64,000 nucleotides of DNA from Hydrogenophaga pseudoflava (GTDB taxonomy: Bacteria; Pseudomonadota; Gammaproteobacteria; Burkholderiales; Burkholderiaceae_C), in contig NZ_JAVHJP010000001.1 of assembly GCF_031020795.1 (NCBI RefSeq), positions 594,751 to 658,750 of the forward strand. The letters are read 5' to 3'. Both the position numbers and the translations under genes were made by a program. Under the pieces are notes generated by a model that did no database searches, was not told the DNA's origin, and saw only the letters and a list, made by a program, of their open reading frames with translations. Positions 22,730 to 31,785 of the stretch are shown in pieces (position 1 is the stretch's first letter; each line of letters begins with the position of its first letter).

Positions 22730-25648
22730 ATGGCTGAAAAGAACGAGAACGCCAGCGGCGGCGCCTACCGCGCCACGCTGAACATGCCCGACACCACCTT
22801 CCCGATGCGCGGCGATCTGCCCAAGCGCGAACCCGGCTGGGTCGGGGAGTGGAACGAGGGTGGCCTGTACCAGCGCCTGCGCGTGGCCCGCCAGGGCGCC
22901 CCGCTGTTCGTGCTGCACGACGGCCCTCCCTATGCCAACGGCAAGCTGCACATCGGCCACGCACTGAACAAGGTGCTCAAGGACATGATCGTCAAGAGCC
23001 GCCAGCTGGCCGGCTTCGACGCCCAGTACATCCCCGGCTGGGACTGCCACGGCCTGCCGATCGAGAACGCGATCGAGAAGCTGCACGGCCGCAACCTGGG
23101 CCGCGACGACATGCAGGCCAAGAGCCGCGCCTACGCCACCGAGCAGATCGACCAGCAGCGCGAGGACTTCAAGCGGCTGGGCGTGCTCGGCGACTGGGAG
23201 CGCCCCTACCGCACGATGGACCCGGCCAACGAGGCCGGCCAGATCCGCGCCTTCAAGCGCGTGATCGAGCGCGGCTTCGTCTACCGCGGCCTCAAGCCCG
23301 TTTACTGGTGCTTCGACTGCGGCAGCTCCCTGGCCGAATTCGAGATCGAATACGCCGACAAGAGGAGCGACACGCTGGACGTGGCCTTCGAGTCGAACGA
23401 CCCGGCCGGGCTGGCCCAAGCCTTCGGTCTGGCCGCCCTGCCGGCCGGAAAGCAGGCCTTCGCGGTGATCTGGACCACCACCGCCTGGACCATTCCGGCC
23501 AACCAGGCCCTCAACGCCCACCCCGAGCTGGAGTACGCCCTGGTCGACACGCCCAAGGGCGTGCTGCTGCTGGGCGCCAGCCTGGTCGAGAAGTGCCTGG
23601 AGCGCTTCGGCCTGACCGGCAACGTGCTGGCCACCGCCAAGGGCGAGGCCCTGCGCGGCCAGGTGTTCCGCCACCCCTTGTACGACCTGCCGGACGACAT
23701 CAACGTCCCGGGCAACGAATACAGCTACAAACGCCTTTCGCCCCTGTACTTGGCCGACTACGTGAGCGACGGCGACGGCACCGGCATCGTGCACTCGGCC
23801 CCCGCCTACGGCGTGGACGACTTCAACAGCTGCGTCGCCCACGGCCTGAAGTACGACCAGATCCTCAACCCGGTGCTGGGCAACGGCGTCTACGCCGACG
23901 AACTGCCGCTGTTCGGTGGCCAGCACATCTGGAAGGCCTGCCCGGTCATCATCGACACCCTGCGCGAACACGGCCGCCTGATGGCCACCCAGGCCATCAC
24001 CCACAGCTACCCGCACTGCTGGCGCCACAAGACGCCGGTGATCTATCGCGCCGCCGCGCAGTGGTTCGTGCGCATGGACGAGGGCGAAGGCGTCTTCACC
24101 AAGGACAAGGCGCCCAAGACCCTGCGCCAGCTGGCGCTGGACGCGATCGACCACACCAGTTTCTACCCCGAGAACGGCAAGGCCCGCCTGCGCGACATGA
24201 TCGCCAACCGGCCCGACTGGTGCATCTCGCGCCAGCGTTCGTGGGGTGTGCCCGTGCCCTTCTTCCTGCACAAGGATTCGGGCGAGTTGCACCCGCGCAC
24301 CATGGAAATCCTCGACCAGGCGGCCGACATTGTGGAAAAGGGCGGCATCGAGGCCTGGAGCCGCGTGACGGCCGAAGAGATCCTGGGCGCCGAAGACGCG
24401 CCGCAGTACACCAAGAGCACCGACATCCTGGAAGTCTGGTTCGACTCGGGGTCGACCTTCTGGCACGTGCTGCGCGGCAGCCACGCCAAGGCCTACCCCA
24501 ACGGTGCATCGCACGCACAGGGCCCCGAGGCCGACCTCTACCTCGAAGGCCACGACCAGCACCGCGGCTGGTTCCACAGCTCGCTGCTGCTGGGCTGCGC
24601 CATCTACGACCGTGCCCCGTACCGGGGCCTGCTGACCCACGGCTTCGCCACCGACGGCCAGGGCCGCAAGATGAGCAAATCGCTGGGCAACACGGTGGAA
24701 CCGCAGTCGGTGACCAGCAAGCTCGGCGCCGAGATCGTGCGTCTGTGGGTGGGTGCGACCGACTACTCGGGCGACCTGAACATCGACGACAAGATCCTGG
24801 CCCGCGTGGTGGACGCCTACCGCCGCATCCGCAACACGCTGCGCTTCCTGATGGCCAACACGGTCGACTTCGACCCGGCCACGGACGCTGTGCCGCTGGA
24901 CCAGATGCTGGAGATCGACCGCTACGCCCTGGCCCGCGCCAGCGAACTGCAGGCCGAGATCCTCAGGCACTTCGACGTCTACGAGTTCCACCCGGTGGTG
25001 GCCAAACTGCAGGTGTACTGCTCGGAAGACCTGGGCGCGTTCTACCTCGATGTGCTCAAGGACCGGCTCTACACCACCGCCCCCAAGAGCCTTGCGCGCC
25101 GCTCGGCCCAGACCGCGCTGCACCAGATCACCCACGCCATGCTGCGCTGGATGGCGCCCATCCTCAGCTTCACCGCCGAGGAAGCCTGGACCGTGTTCGC
25201 CAAGGACTCGACCAAGGGCTCGATCTTCTTCGAAACCTTCAGCGCCCTGCCCTCGGCCAACGAGGCGCTGCTGGCCAAGTGGAACCGCATCCGCGAGATC
25301 CGTGACGTGGCCAACAAGGCCATCGAGGACCTGCGCGCCGCCGGCCAGGTCGGAGCGTCGCTGCAAGCCACGCTGACCATCGCCGCCGGCGCGGACGACG
25401 CGGCCTTGCTGCGCGCGCTGGGCGCCGACCTCAAGTTCGTCACCATCACCTCGGCCGTGACCGTGGTCGATGGCGCCGAGCTGGCCGTGACCGTGACACC
25501 CAGCACCGCCACCAAGTGCGAGCGCTGCTGGCACTACGCGGACGATGTGGGCAGCCACGCCGAACACCCGACCCTGTGCGGCCGCTGCGTGGGCAACCTG
25601 GCCGAAGCGGCCGGCACCGGCGCGGGCGAAACGAGGAGCGTCGCCTGA
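22730..25648 (+). CDS. ileS: Isoleucyl-tRNA synthetase
   Basis: Class I aminoacyl-tRNA synthetase with proofreading, 972 residues, normal length. Seen: HIGH motif in [16 protein letters not shown], the CP1 editing insertion ([18 protein letters not shown]), KMSKS motif in [12 protein letters not shown], and the C-terminal zinc site [19 protein letters not shown]. It is the bacterial type 1 form, generally mupirocin-sensitive. It is coupled to lspA by a TGATG overlap at 25646-25650. Confidence 0.98.
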   Translation: MAEKNENASGGAYRATLNMPDTTFPMRGDLPKREPGWVGEWNEGGLYQRLRVARQGAPLFVLHDGPPYANGKLHIGHALNKVLKDMIVKSRQLAGFDAQYIPGWDCHGLPIENAIEKLHGRNLGRDDMQAKSRAYATEQIDQQREDFKRLGVLGDWERPYRTMDPANEAGQIRAFKRVIERGFVYRGLKPVYWCFDCGSSLAEFEIEYADKRSDTLDVAFESNDPAGLAQAFGLAALPAGKQAFAVIWTTTAWTIPANQALNAHPELEYALVDTPKGVLLLGASLVEKCLERFGLTGNVLATAKGEALRGQVFRHPLYDLPDDINVPGNEYSYKRLSPLYLADYVSDGDGTGIVHSAPAYGVDDFNSCVAHGLKYDQILNPVLGNGVYADELPLFGGQHIWKACPVIIDTLREHGRLMATQAITHSYPHCWRHKTPVIYRAAAQWFVRMDEGEGVFTKDKAPKTLRQLALDAIDHTSFYPENGKARLRDMIANRPDWCISRQRSWGVPVPFFLHKDSGELHPRTMEILDQAADIVEKGGIEAWSRVTAEEILGAEDAPQYTKSTDILEVWFDSGSTFWHVLRGSHAKAYPNGASHAQGPEADLYLEGHDQHRGWFHSSLLLGCAIYDRAPYRGLLTHGFATDGQGRKMSKSLGNTVEPQSVTSKLGAEIVRLWVGATDYSGDLNIDDKILARVVDAYRRIRNTLRFLMANTVDFDPATDAVPLDQMLEIDRYALARASELQAEILRHFDVYEFHPVVAKLQVYCSEDLGAFYLDVLKDRLYTTAPKSLARRSAQTALHQITHAMLRWMAPILSFTAEEAWTVFAKDSTKGSIFFETFSALPSANEALLAKWNRIREIRDVANKAIEDLRAAGQVGASLQATLTIAAGADDAALLRALGADLKFVTITSAVTVVDGAELAVTVTPSTATKCERCWHYADDVGSHAEHPTLCGRCVGNLAEAAGTGAGETRSVA

Positions 25649-26154
25649 TGGCCAAGACCAAGGCAAGCCTCTGGCCATGGCTCGGTCTGGCCGCTGTCGT
25701 CTTCCTGCTGGACCAGTTCACCAAGACCCTGATCCTGGGCTACTACCAGCTGGGCGACAGCACCTACGTCACCAGCTTCTTCAACATCGTGCGGGTGCAC
25801 AACACCGGCGCCGCCTTCTCGTTCCTGGCCTCCGCCGGTGGCTGGCAGCGCTGGCTATTCACCGGCATCGGCATCGCGGCGGCCGTGTTCATCGTGTGGA
25901 TGTTGCGCTCTCACCCCGGACAGAAGCTGTTCGCCTTCGCGCTGTCCTGCATCCTGGGTGGCGCCATCGGCAACGTGGTGGACCGCGTGCTGCACGGCTA
26001 CGTGGTCGACATGCTGGATTTCCACTGGTCCTTCCTGTCGGGTATGTTCCCGGGCGGCCATTTCCCGGCGTTCAATCTGGCCGATGCGGGCATCACGGTC
26101 GGCGCGGTCGCACTGATCCTCGACGAAATCCTGCGGGTGAAGAAGAGCCGTTAA
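25648..26154 (+). CDS. lspA: Lipoprotein signal peptidase (signal peptidase II)
   Basis: Inner-membrane aspartyl protease that removes signal peptides from prolipoproteins. The 168 residues have four hydrophobic helices; the catalytic aspartates are in [13 protein letters not shown] and [11 protein letters not shown]. The ATG at 25648 overlaps the ileS stop (TGATG). A 33 bp gap follows before the Na/Pi symporter gene. Its product processes several lipoproteins in this window (HslJ-like, SPFH protein). Confidence 0.97.
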   Translation: MAKTKASLWPWLGLAAVVFLLDQFTKTLILGYYQLGDSTYVTSFFNIVRVHNTGAAFSFLASAGGWQRWLFTGIGIAAAVFIVWMLRSHPGQKLFAFALSCILGGAIGNVVDRVLHGYVVDMLDFHWSFLSGMFPGGHFPAFNLADAGITVGAVALILDEILRVKKSR

Positions 26155-26171
26155 ACCGTCGGCACTCCGGG

Positions 26172-26177
26172 TATAGT
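26172..26177 (+). promoter_or_regulatory. Putative -10 (TATAGT) of the Na/Pi symporter gene
   Basis: TATAGT lies 10 bases before the ATG at 26188, inside the lspA-symporter gap. The leader would be about 4-5 bases, so this gene probably has its own near-leaderless transcript. Confidence 0.4.
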
Positions 26178-26187
26178 TTTCCCGGAC

Positions 26188-27861
26188 ATGAAACATCTGC
26201 TGAATCTGCTGGCGGCCATCGCGCTGCTGGTCTGGGGGACCCATCTGGTGCGCACCGGCGTGCTGCGCGTGCTGGGCAGCAAGCTGCGCCAGGTGCTCGC
26301 GGCCAGCATGGGCAACCGCCTCACCGCGGCGCTGTCGGGCCTGGGCGTCACCGCCCTGGTGCAGTCCAGCACAGCCACCGCCCTCATCACCGCCTCTTTC
26401 GTCGGGCGTGGCCTGATCACCCTGCCCGCGGCCCTGGCCGTCATGCTGGGCGCCGACATCGGCACCAGCGTGATGGCGGTGGTGTTTTCCTTCGACCTGT
26501 CCTGGCTCTCGCCGCTGTTCATCTTTGTCGGCGTGACGCTCTTCATCCTGCGCCAGGGCACCCAGGTCGGTGACGTGGGGCGCGTGCTGATCGGCCTTGG
26601 TCTGATGCTGCTGGCCCTGCAGCTGGTGAGTCAGGCCACGCACGTGCTCACCGCCAACCCCGCCGTGCAGCTCATGCTGGAGTCGCTCACCAGCGACCGC
26701 ATGCTGGAGATCCTGGTCGGCGCCACGCTGGCGGTGCTGTCGTATTCGAGCCTGGCGGTGGTGCTGCTGACCGCCACCCTGGCCATCAACGTGGTGGGCA
26801 TCGACGTGGCACTGGGCCTGGTGCTGGGTGCCAACCTGGGCAGCGGGCTGCTGGCCGTGCTGACCACGGCCAAGGCCAATCGCGCCACCCGGCAGGTGCC
26901 GCTGGGCAACCTGCTGTTCAAGCTCATGGGCGTGGTCATCGCGCCGCTGCTCATCCCGCTGTGGTTGCGGCTGGTGCAGCCCCTGGTGCCCGACCCGGCG
27001 GCGCTCACCGTGCTGTTCCACCTGAATTTCAACCTGATGGTGGGACTGGTCTTCATCGGCCTGACCGGCACCGTGGCCGACTGGGTGGAGAAGCTGCTGC
27101 CGCTGCAGAACGCCGGCAGCGCACTCGACCGGCCCAACCACCTGGACCCGTCCGCGCTGGCCACGCCCTCACTGGCCATCTCGTGTGCGGCGCGCGAGGC
27201 CCTGCACCAGGCCGACGTGGTGGAAACCATGCTGCGCGGCGTGATGACGGTCATCAAGACCAACGACCTGCAGCTGTCGCAGGACCTGCGCAAGATGGAC
27301 GACACGGTGGACGACCTGTACTCGGCGATCAAGTACTACCTGACCAAGATCTCGCGCGAGCAGCTCAACGAAAAGGAGAGCCGTCGCTGGACCGACATCA
27401 TCAGCTTCACCATCAACATGGAGCAGATCGGCGACACCGTCGAGCGCGTGCTGCTGGACATCGAGGACAAGAAGATCCGCAAGGGCCGCGAGTTCTCCGA
27501 AGCCGGCATGACCGAGATCTGTGCCCTGCACGCGCGCCTGCTCGACAACCTGCGCCTGGGCATGAGCGTGTTTCTCGATGGTGACGTGCGCGACGCACAG
27601 CGCCTGCTGGAGGAAAAGGTGCGCTTTCGCGAGATGGAGCGCGAGTACGCCAGCAGCCACCTCGAACGCCTGACCGAACGCACGGCCCCAAGCATGGAAA
27701 GCAGCTCGCTGCACATCGACCTGATCAGCGACCTCAAGCGCATCAACTCGCACATCTGCTCCATCGCCTACCCCATCCTCGATTCGGCCGGTGCACTCGC
27801 TCCCAGCCGCCTGCGCGAGAGCCGGCTGCAGGGCCTGGAGACCCCGCCCGGCCGCCGCTGA
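26188..27861 (+). CDS. Na+/phosphate cotransporter family protein with PhoU-like C-terminus
   Basis: Inner-membrane symporter of the NptA/PNaS family, 557 residues. Two repeats of the QSST-type motif are visible (first: ALVQSSTATALITASF, about 52-67; second: SYSSLAVVLLTATLA, about 186-200), with about eight hydrophobic helices. The C-terminal 200 residues form a soluble PhoU-like helical bundle (EQIGDTVERVLLDIEDKKI). It probably imports phosphate or a related anion, coupled to sodium. It follows lspA by 33 bp but has its own TATAGT element. A GC-rich repeat lies just after the stop. Confidence 0.88.
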   Translation: MKHLLNLLAAIALLVWGTHLVRTGVLRVLGSKLRQVLAASMGNRLTAALSGLGVTALVQSSTATALITASFVGRGLITLPAALAVMLGADIGTSVMAVVFSFDLSWLSPLFIFVGVTLFILRQGTQVGDVGRVLIGLGLMLLALQLVSQATHVLTANPAVQLMLESLTSDRMLEILVGATLAVLSYSSLAVVLLTATLAINVVGIDVALGLVLGANLGSGLLAVLTTAKANRATRQVPLGNLLFKLMGVVIAPLLIPLWLRLVQPLVPDPAALTVLFHLNFNLMVGLVFIGLTGTVADWVEKLLPLQNAGSALDRPNHLDPSALATPSLAISCAAREALHQADVVETMLRGVMTVIKTNDLQLSQDLRKMDDTVDDLYSAIKYYLTKISREQLNEKESRRWTDIISFTINMEQIGDTVERVLLDIEDKKIRKGREFSEAGMTEICALHARLLDNLRLGMSVFLDGDVRDAQRLLEEKVRFREMEREYASSHLERLTERTAPSMESSSLHIDLISDLKRINSHICSIAYPILDSAGALAPSRLRESRLQGLETPPGRR

Positions 27862-27868
27862 ACATCCG

Positions 27869-27946
27869 CCCCACGCTCCGCCGCTGCGCGGGTCGCTGCC
27901 CCCAAAGGGGCCACTTTCATCTTGGGGCGGCCCTGCGATGAAAGTA
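27869..27946. repeat. REP-like intergenic repeat with inverted arms
   Basis: A GC-rich element follows the symporter gene: CCACGCTCCGCCGCTGCGCG..., a C4/G4 mini-hairpin (27899-27910), then ACTTTCATC (27913-27921) and its exact inverse GATGAAAGT (27937-27945) around a 15-base loop. From memory, similar CCGCTGCGCGGGTCGCTGCC elements recur in Comamonadaceae genomes; a 14-base piece (CCGCTGCGCGGGTC) also occurs at 57038-57051. It probably acts as a folded mRNA 3' end. Confidence 0.5.
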
Positions 27947-27996
27947 CTGGACGCTGTGCTAATCTGGCCGGCACCCCTGTTGACGGAGACACCCTC

Positions 27997-29133
27997 ATGC
28001 CCGGACTGCTGCCCCACATCGATCCCGACGGACTGCTGGAATTTTCGGTCGTCTACACCGACCGCGCGCTCAACCACATGTCCCGGCGCTTCCAGGGCGT
28101 GATGACCGACATCTCGGCCATGCTCAAGCAGGTCTACGGCGCCCACTCGGCGGTGCTGGTGCCCGGCAGCGGCACCTTCGGCATGGAATCCGTCGCGCGG
28201 CAGTTCGCGCACGGAAAACACGTCATGGTCATCCGCAACGGCTGGTTCAGCTTCCGATGGACGCAGATCTTCGACATGGGCTCCATTCCCGCCAGCCACA
28301 CCGCGCTCAAGGCGCGCAAGACCGCTGAAGGCGCGCAGGCACCCTGGACGCCCTGTCCCATCGAGGAGGTCACGGCCGCGATCGCGAAGGAAAAGCCCGC
28401 GCTGGTGTTCGCGCCGCACGTGGAAACCGCCGCCGGCATGATGCTGCCCGACGACTACCTGCAGGCCGTGGCCGAGGCGGTGCACGCGGTGGGCGGATTG
28501 TTCGTGCTCGACTGCATCGCCTCCGGCGCCATGTGGGTCGACATGAAGGCCACGGGCGTGGACATCCTGATCTCCGCGCCGCAGAAGGGCTGGAGCAGCT
28601 CGCCCTGCTGCGCCATGGTGATGCTCAGCGAGCGTGCCCGGCAGGCCATCGAGGCCACGCAGAGCACCACCTTCGCCATGGACCTGAAGAAGTGGCTGCA
28701 GATCATGGAGACCTACGAAGGCGGTGGTCACGCGTACCACACCACCCTGCCGACCGATGCGCTGCAACGGCTTCGCGACACCATGAAGGAAACCGAGGCC
28801 TACGGCTTCGCGAAGGTACGCGACGAGCAAGTGGCGCTGGGCCGCGGGGTGCGCGCACTGCTGGAGTCGAACGGTTTTGCCAGCGTGGCGGCCACCGGCT
28901 TCCAGGCGCCCGGCGTAGTGGTCAGCTACACCAGCGACCCGGACATCCAGAACAGCAAGAAGTTTCTGGCCGCCGGCCTGCAGACCGCGGCCGGCGTGCC
29001 GCTGCAATGCGACGAAGGCGCGGACTTCAAGACCTTCCGCATCGGTCTGTTCGGTCTGGACAAGTGGCACGACGTGTCGGGCACCCTCTCGCACCTGGAG
29101 CAGGCGCTCAAATCTGTAAGTCCAAAGATATAA
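27997..29133 (+). CDS. Class V aminotransferase (alanine/serine-glyoxylate or serine-pyruvate type)
   Basis: PLP enzyme of 378 residues, fold type I, class V. The PLP lysine is in SAPQKGWSSSPCCAMV, preceded by the Asp of FVLDCIASGAMWVDM; the N-terminal glycine loop is VLVPGSGTFGMESV. The family contains alanine-glyoxylate, serine-glyoxylate and serine-pyruvate transaminases; the substrate pair cannot be chosen from the sequence. ATG at 27997, with GGAG about 10 bases upstream. Its stop overlaps a perfect TATAAT (29129), which may drive the following outer-membrane protein gene. Confidence 0.85.
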   Translation: MPGLLPHIDPDGLLEFSVVYTDRALNHMSRRFQGVMTDISAMLKQVYGAHSAVLVPGSGTFGMESVARQFAHGKHVMVIRNGWFSFRWTQIFDMGSIPASHTALKARKTAEGAQAPWTPCPIEEVTAAIAKEKPALVFAPHVETAAGMMLPDDYLQAVAEAVHAVGGLFVLDCIASGAMWVDMKATGVDILISAPQKGWSSSPCCAMVMLSERARQAIEATQSTTFAMDLKKWLQIMETYEGGGHAYHTTLPTDALQRLRDTMKETEAYGFAKVRDEQVALGRGVRALLESNGFASVAATGFQAPGVVVSYTSDPDIQNSKKFLAAGLQTAAGVPLQCDEGADFKTFRIGLFGLDKWHDVSGTLSHLEQALKSVSPKI

Positions 29134-29134
29134 T
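29129..29134 (+). promoter_or_regulatory. -10 box (TATAAT) overlapping the aminotransferase stop
   Basis: A perfect TATAAT is followed after about 20 bases by an intrinsic terminator (29154-29184) and then by an outer-membrane protein gene. No convincing -35 box is seen. It could produce a very short RNA or an attenuated leader. Confidence 0.4.
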
Positions 29135-29153
29135 CCTGCCGCTTTTTCACGAG

Positions 29154-29184
29154 AAAAAGGAGCCCCACAACGGGCTCCTTTTTT
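29154..29184. terminator. Intrinsic terminator between aminotransferase and first beta-barrel gene
   Basis: GGAGCCC (29159-29165) and GGGCTCC (29172-29178) pair around CACAAC, flanked by five A on the left and six T on the right. It is strong on the plus strand and possibly works in both directions. Confidence 0.9.
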
Positions 29185-29250
29185 CTTGTGTGCCGCCCGT
29201 CAAGCGGAAGCAAGCGATCCAGCGTTTTTTTGTTTTTTCAGGGAGTTCCC

Positions 29251-29883
29251 ATGCAAACGATGACGAAGCTCGTCGCGCTCGGCGCGATGGCTGTGATGAC
29301 CTGCGCCGCCTCGGCGCAAACCATCCAGAAAAAGGCCAGTGCCGGTGCCGCCAAGGGCGAGGCCTATGTGGAAAAGGGCCTGGCCTCGCAAGGCCTGGAC
29401 GGACAAGTGTACGGAGAGCTCGGCCTGGGCTTCATGAGCTACAAGATTGCCCGTGCCGGGATCTCGGCCAAGCCCATCATGCTGCGCGCCGTCGCCGGCT
29501 ACGACTACCACCCCAACCTGGCCGCCGAAGCCATGCTGGGCCTGGGCCTGCGCGGTGCCGATGCCGTGGGGCCCTGGGGCACCGCCTACAGCGTGCGCGC
29601 CGGCACCTTGCTGGGCGCCTATGCCAAGCCACGGCTGCGCATCGGGGGCGAGACCGAGTTCTTCGCCCGCCTGGGTCTTGCCAACGCAGGCACCAGCGTC
29701 GGTGGTTACACCGGCACCGACGGCGGCGCCGGCCTGTCCTACGGGCTGGGCTTCAAGACCGTGACGCCCTGGAAGTCCTTCGGCAACCGCACGGTCAGCA
29801 TCGCCGCCGACTACATGACCTACTACAGCGGCAGCGGCGTGAAGTTCACGGGCTTCACGCTCGGGGCCGGTACGTCGTTCTGA
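29251..29883 (+). CDS. Outer-membrane beta-barrel protein (copy 1 of a tandem pair)
   Basis: Predicted secreted protein of 210 residues: signal peptide MQTMTKLVALGAMAVMTCAASA with cleavage near ASA-QT, then alternating amphipathic strands and a terminal Phe (LGAGTSF), the usual signature for BAM-dependent insertion. It resembles small OmpA/Opa-type eight-stranded barrels. ATG at 29251 with CAGGGAG upstream. It shares the ending pattern ADYMxYxxxxGxKxxGxTxGxG with the next gene, so the two are paralogues. Function unknown; a structural or adhesin-like role is possible. A UUCG-type terminator follows. Confidence 0.8.
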   Translation: MQTMTKLVALGAMAVMTCAASAQTIQKKASAGAAKGEAYVEKGLASQGLDGQVYGELGLGFMSYKIARAGISAKPIMLRAVAGYDYHPNLAAEAMLGLGLRGADAVGPWGTAYSVRAGTLLGAYAKPRLRIGGETEFFARLGLANAGTSVGGYTGTDGGAGLSYGLGFKTVTPWKSFGNRTVSIAADYMTYYSGSGVKFTGFTLGAGTSF

Positions 29884-29904
29884 CGCTACTGCGCCTGGGG
29901 TCAC

Positions 29905-29929
29905 GGGCCACCTTCGGGTGGCCCTTTTT
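29905..29929 (+). terminator. Intrinsic terminator with TTCG loop
   Basis: GGGCCACC-TTCG-GGTGGCCC followed by TTTTT: an 8 bp perfect stem capped by the very stable UUCG tetraloop, 22 bases after the first beta-barrel gene. Confidence 0.93.
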
Positions 29930-30063
29930 GATGGCGCAGGCTCCTACATTTCTTTACCTCGTTTGCGCGGCGTTGTCCGAGTGGACGGAACCCCGTGGTT
30001 GGCCAGGGCCTCCCATTGGGTGTTGGCCTGTCCGGGTCAGCAGCTTTTCCAACAGGAGGTTTC

Positions 30064-30603
30064 ATGAAACGACGTCTGCAATCAATGCTCATCGGCACCG
30101 CATCGCTGCTCGCCTTCGGCGCACATGCCCAGGGTGTGTACGGCGAGGTGGGCTACAGCCAGTTCAACCTCAAGCAGGACAGCCGGGGTTTTGATGCCAA
30201 GGTCGAACCGACCGCCGCGCGCGCCATCGTGGGTGTGGAACTTGCGCCGCACCTGGCCATCGAGGGTCATGCGGCCACCGGCGTCAAGGACGACTCGGTG
30301 CGCATCGGTGCGGCCCGGGCCACGGGTGAGGTGGACAACATGCTGGGCGCCTTCGTCAAGCCCAAGGTCATGCTCGGCGACACCGTCGAGCTGTATGGCC
30401 GGGCCGGCGTGGCCAGCACCAAGGTGAGCACCTCGGCTTTCGGCGTCGGCGACTCCAGCCGGACCACCAGCTTCGCGTACGGCGGTGGTGCCAGTTTCAG
30501 CCTCACGCCCCAGCTCTCGCTGAACGCCGACTACATGAACTACCTGGATCGCCGCGGGACCAAGGTCGACGGCGTCACTTTCGGCGTGGGCTTCAAGTTC
30601 TGA
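30064..30603 (+). CDS. Outer-membrane beta-barrel protein (copy 2 of a tandem pair)
   Basis: Predicted secreted barrel of 179 residues with signal peptide MKRRLQSMLIGTASLLAFGAHA and C-terminal GVGFKF. The mature part opens QGVYGEVGYSQFNLKQ, matching the OmpA-like/opacity type. The strand ending NADYMNYLDRRGTKVDG mirrors the last strands of the gene at 29251, so a tandem duplication followed by divergence is likely. A terminator separates the two, so they are transcribed independently. AACAGGAGG lies 5 bases before the ATG, a strong ribosome site. Confidence 0.8.
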   Translation: MKRRLQSMLIGTASLLAFGAHAQGVYGEVGYSQFNLKQDSRGFDAKVEPTAARAIVGVELAPHLAIEGHAATGVKDDSVRIGAARATGEVDNMLGAFVKPKVMLGDTVELYGRAGVASTKVSTSAFGVGDSSRTTSFAYGGGASFSLTPQLSLNADYMNYLDRRGTKVDGVTFGVGFKF

Positions 30604-30623
30604 CCAACGCCCATCGGGCAACG

Positions 30624-30662
30624 AAAATGCCCCGGAGCCTTGCGGCCTCCGGGGCATTTTTC
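30624..30662. terminator. Bidirectional terminator between second beta-barrel gene and quinone oxidoreductase
   Basis: AAAATGCCCCGGAG and CTCCGGGGCATTTT pair around an 8-10 base loop, with A and T tracts on both sides, between two convergent genes. Confidence 0.93.
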
Positions 30663-30674
30663 TGCTTGCCGCCT

Positions 30675-31667
30675 TCAGGGCAGGAGCACGGTGCAGCCGG
30701 TCGTCTGCCGCGCTTCCAGACTCTCGTGCGCCTTGCGCACATCGGTCAGCGCAAAGCGCTGGTCGATGCGGATCTTCACCGCGCCGCTGCCCACCACGTC
30801 GAACAGGTCGTCGGCCATGGCCTGTGTGCGCTCGCGGCTGCTGATGTGGGTGAACAGGGTCTGGCGGGTCATGTAGAGCGAGCCCTTGGGGCCCAGGATG
30901 CCGGGCGCGAACGGTGCCACCGGGCCGCTGGCATTGCCGAAGCTGACCATCAGGCCGAAGGGCCGCAGGCAATCGAGCGACTTCTCAAACGTGTCCTTGC
31001 CGACCGAGTCGTAGACCACCTTCACACCCTGGCCACCGGTGATCTCTTTCACCCGCGCCGCGAAATCTTCGGTGCGGTAGTTGACGCTGAACTCGGCGCC
31101 ATGCTCGCGCGCCAGCGCACACTTCTCGTCCGAGCCCGCCGTCCCGATCAGGCGAAGCCCCAGCGCCTTCGCCCACTGGCAAGCGATGAGGCCCACGCCG
31201 CCGGCGGCCGCGTGGAACAGCACGAAGTCGCCCTTCTCCAAACCTTCGACCGGCTTGCAGCGCTTGAGCAGGTATTGCGCGGTCAGGCCCTTGAGCATCA
31301 TGGCCGCGCCGGTCTCGAAGGAGATGCCGTCGGGCAGCCGGCAGACGTTCATGGCCGGCATCACGCGCACATCGCAGTAGCTGCCCGGCTTGCCGGCGGC
31401 GTAGGCCGCGCGGTCGCCCACCTTCAGGTGCGTGACGCCCTCGCCCACCGCCTCGATCACGCCCGCCCCCTCCATGCCCAGCGCCAGCGGCATCGGGTTG
31501 GGGTAGAGACCGGTGCGCTGGTAGACGTCGATGAAGTTCAGGCCAATGGCGTGGTGGCGGATGCGGACCTCGCCCGGGCCGGGATCGCCTACCTCGACGG
31601 TGTCGACAACGAGTTGTTCGGGGCCGCCATGGGCGTGGATGCGCACGGCGCGGCTGGTCTGGGTCAT
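30675..31667 (-). CDS. NADPH:quinone oxidoreductase (zinc-free MDR family)
   Basis: Medium-chain dehydrogenase/reductase of the quinone-reductase (QOR) branch, 330 residues. The N-terminal GroES-like domain contains LNFIDVYQRTGLYP and LGMEGAGVIEAVG; the NADPH fold has HAAAGGVGLIACQWAKALG. Structural-zinc cysteines of alcohol dehydrogenases are absent, as expected for QOR. ATG at 31667 with GGAG 7 bases upstream. It is monocistronic and ends in the shared terminator at 30624-30662. Confidence 0.9.
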   Translation of the reverse strand: MTQTSRAVRIHAHGGPEQLVVDTVEVGDPGPGEVRIRHHAIGLNFIDVYQRTGLYPNPMPLALGMEGAGVIEAVGEGVTHLKVGDRAAYAAGKPGSYCDVRVMPAMNVCRLPDGISFETGAAMMLKGLTAQYLLKRCKPVEGLEKGDFVLFHAAAGGVGLIACQWAKALGLRLIGTAGSDEKCALAREHGAEFSVNYRTEDFAARVKEITGGQGVKVVYDSVGKDTFEKSLDCLRPFGLMVSFGNASGPVAPFAPGILGPKGSLYMTRQTLFTHISSRERTQAMADDLFDVVGSGAVKIRIDQRFALTDVRKAHESLEARQTTGCTVLLP

Positions 31668-31773
31668 GAAGGTCTCCTCAGGTTGGCAATGCCGCACATG
31701 CTGCCACGATTCGAGCGCGTCACCGGGGCGTCAGGGCGTCAGCCCCAGGCCAGCCAGGGAATGCCGCCGTCGC

Positions 31774-31779
31774 TACAGT
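31774..31779 (+). promoter_or_regulatory. Putative -10 (TACAGT) of the first EamA gene, leaderless spacing
   Basis: TACAGT lies exactly 6 bases before the ATG at 31786. No Shine-Dalgarno is present between them. Confidence 0.4.
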
Positions 31780-31785
31780 CCGTGC

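Noticed and set aside
21458..25678. A 1406-codon open frame on the minus strand across ribF and ileS
   Set aside because: It is antisense to two unmistakable genes, lacks any domain, and is His/Gln/Gly/Val-rich in the way GC-rich codon positions read backwards. It is a shadow frame.
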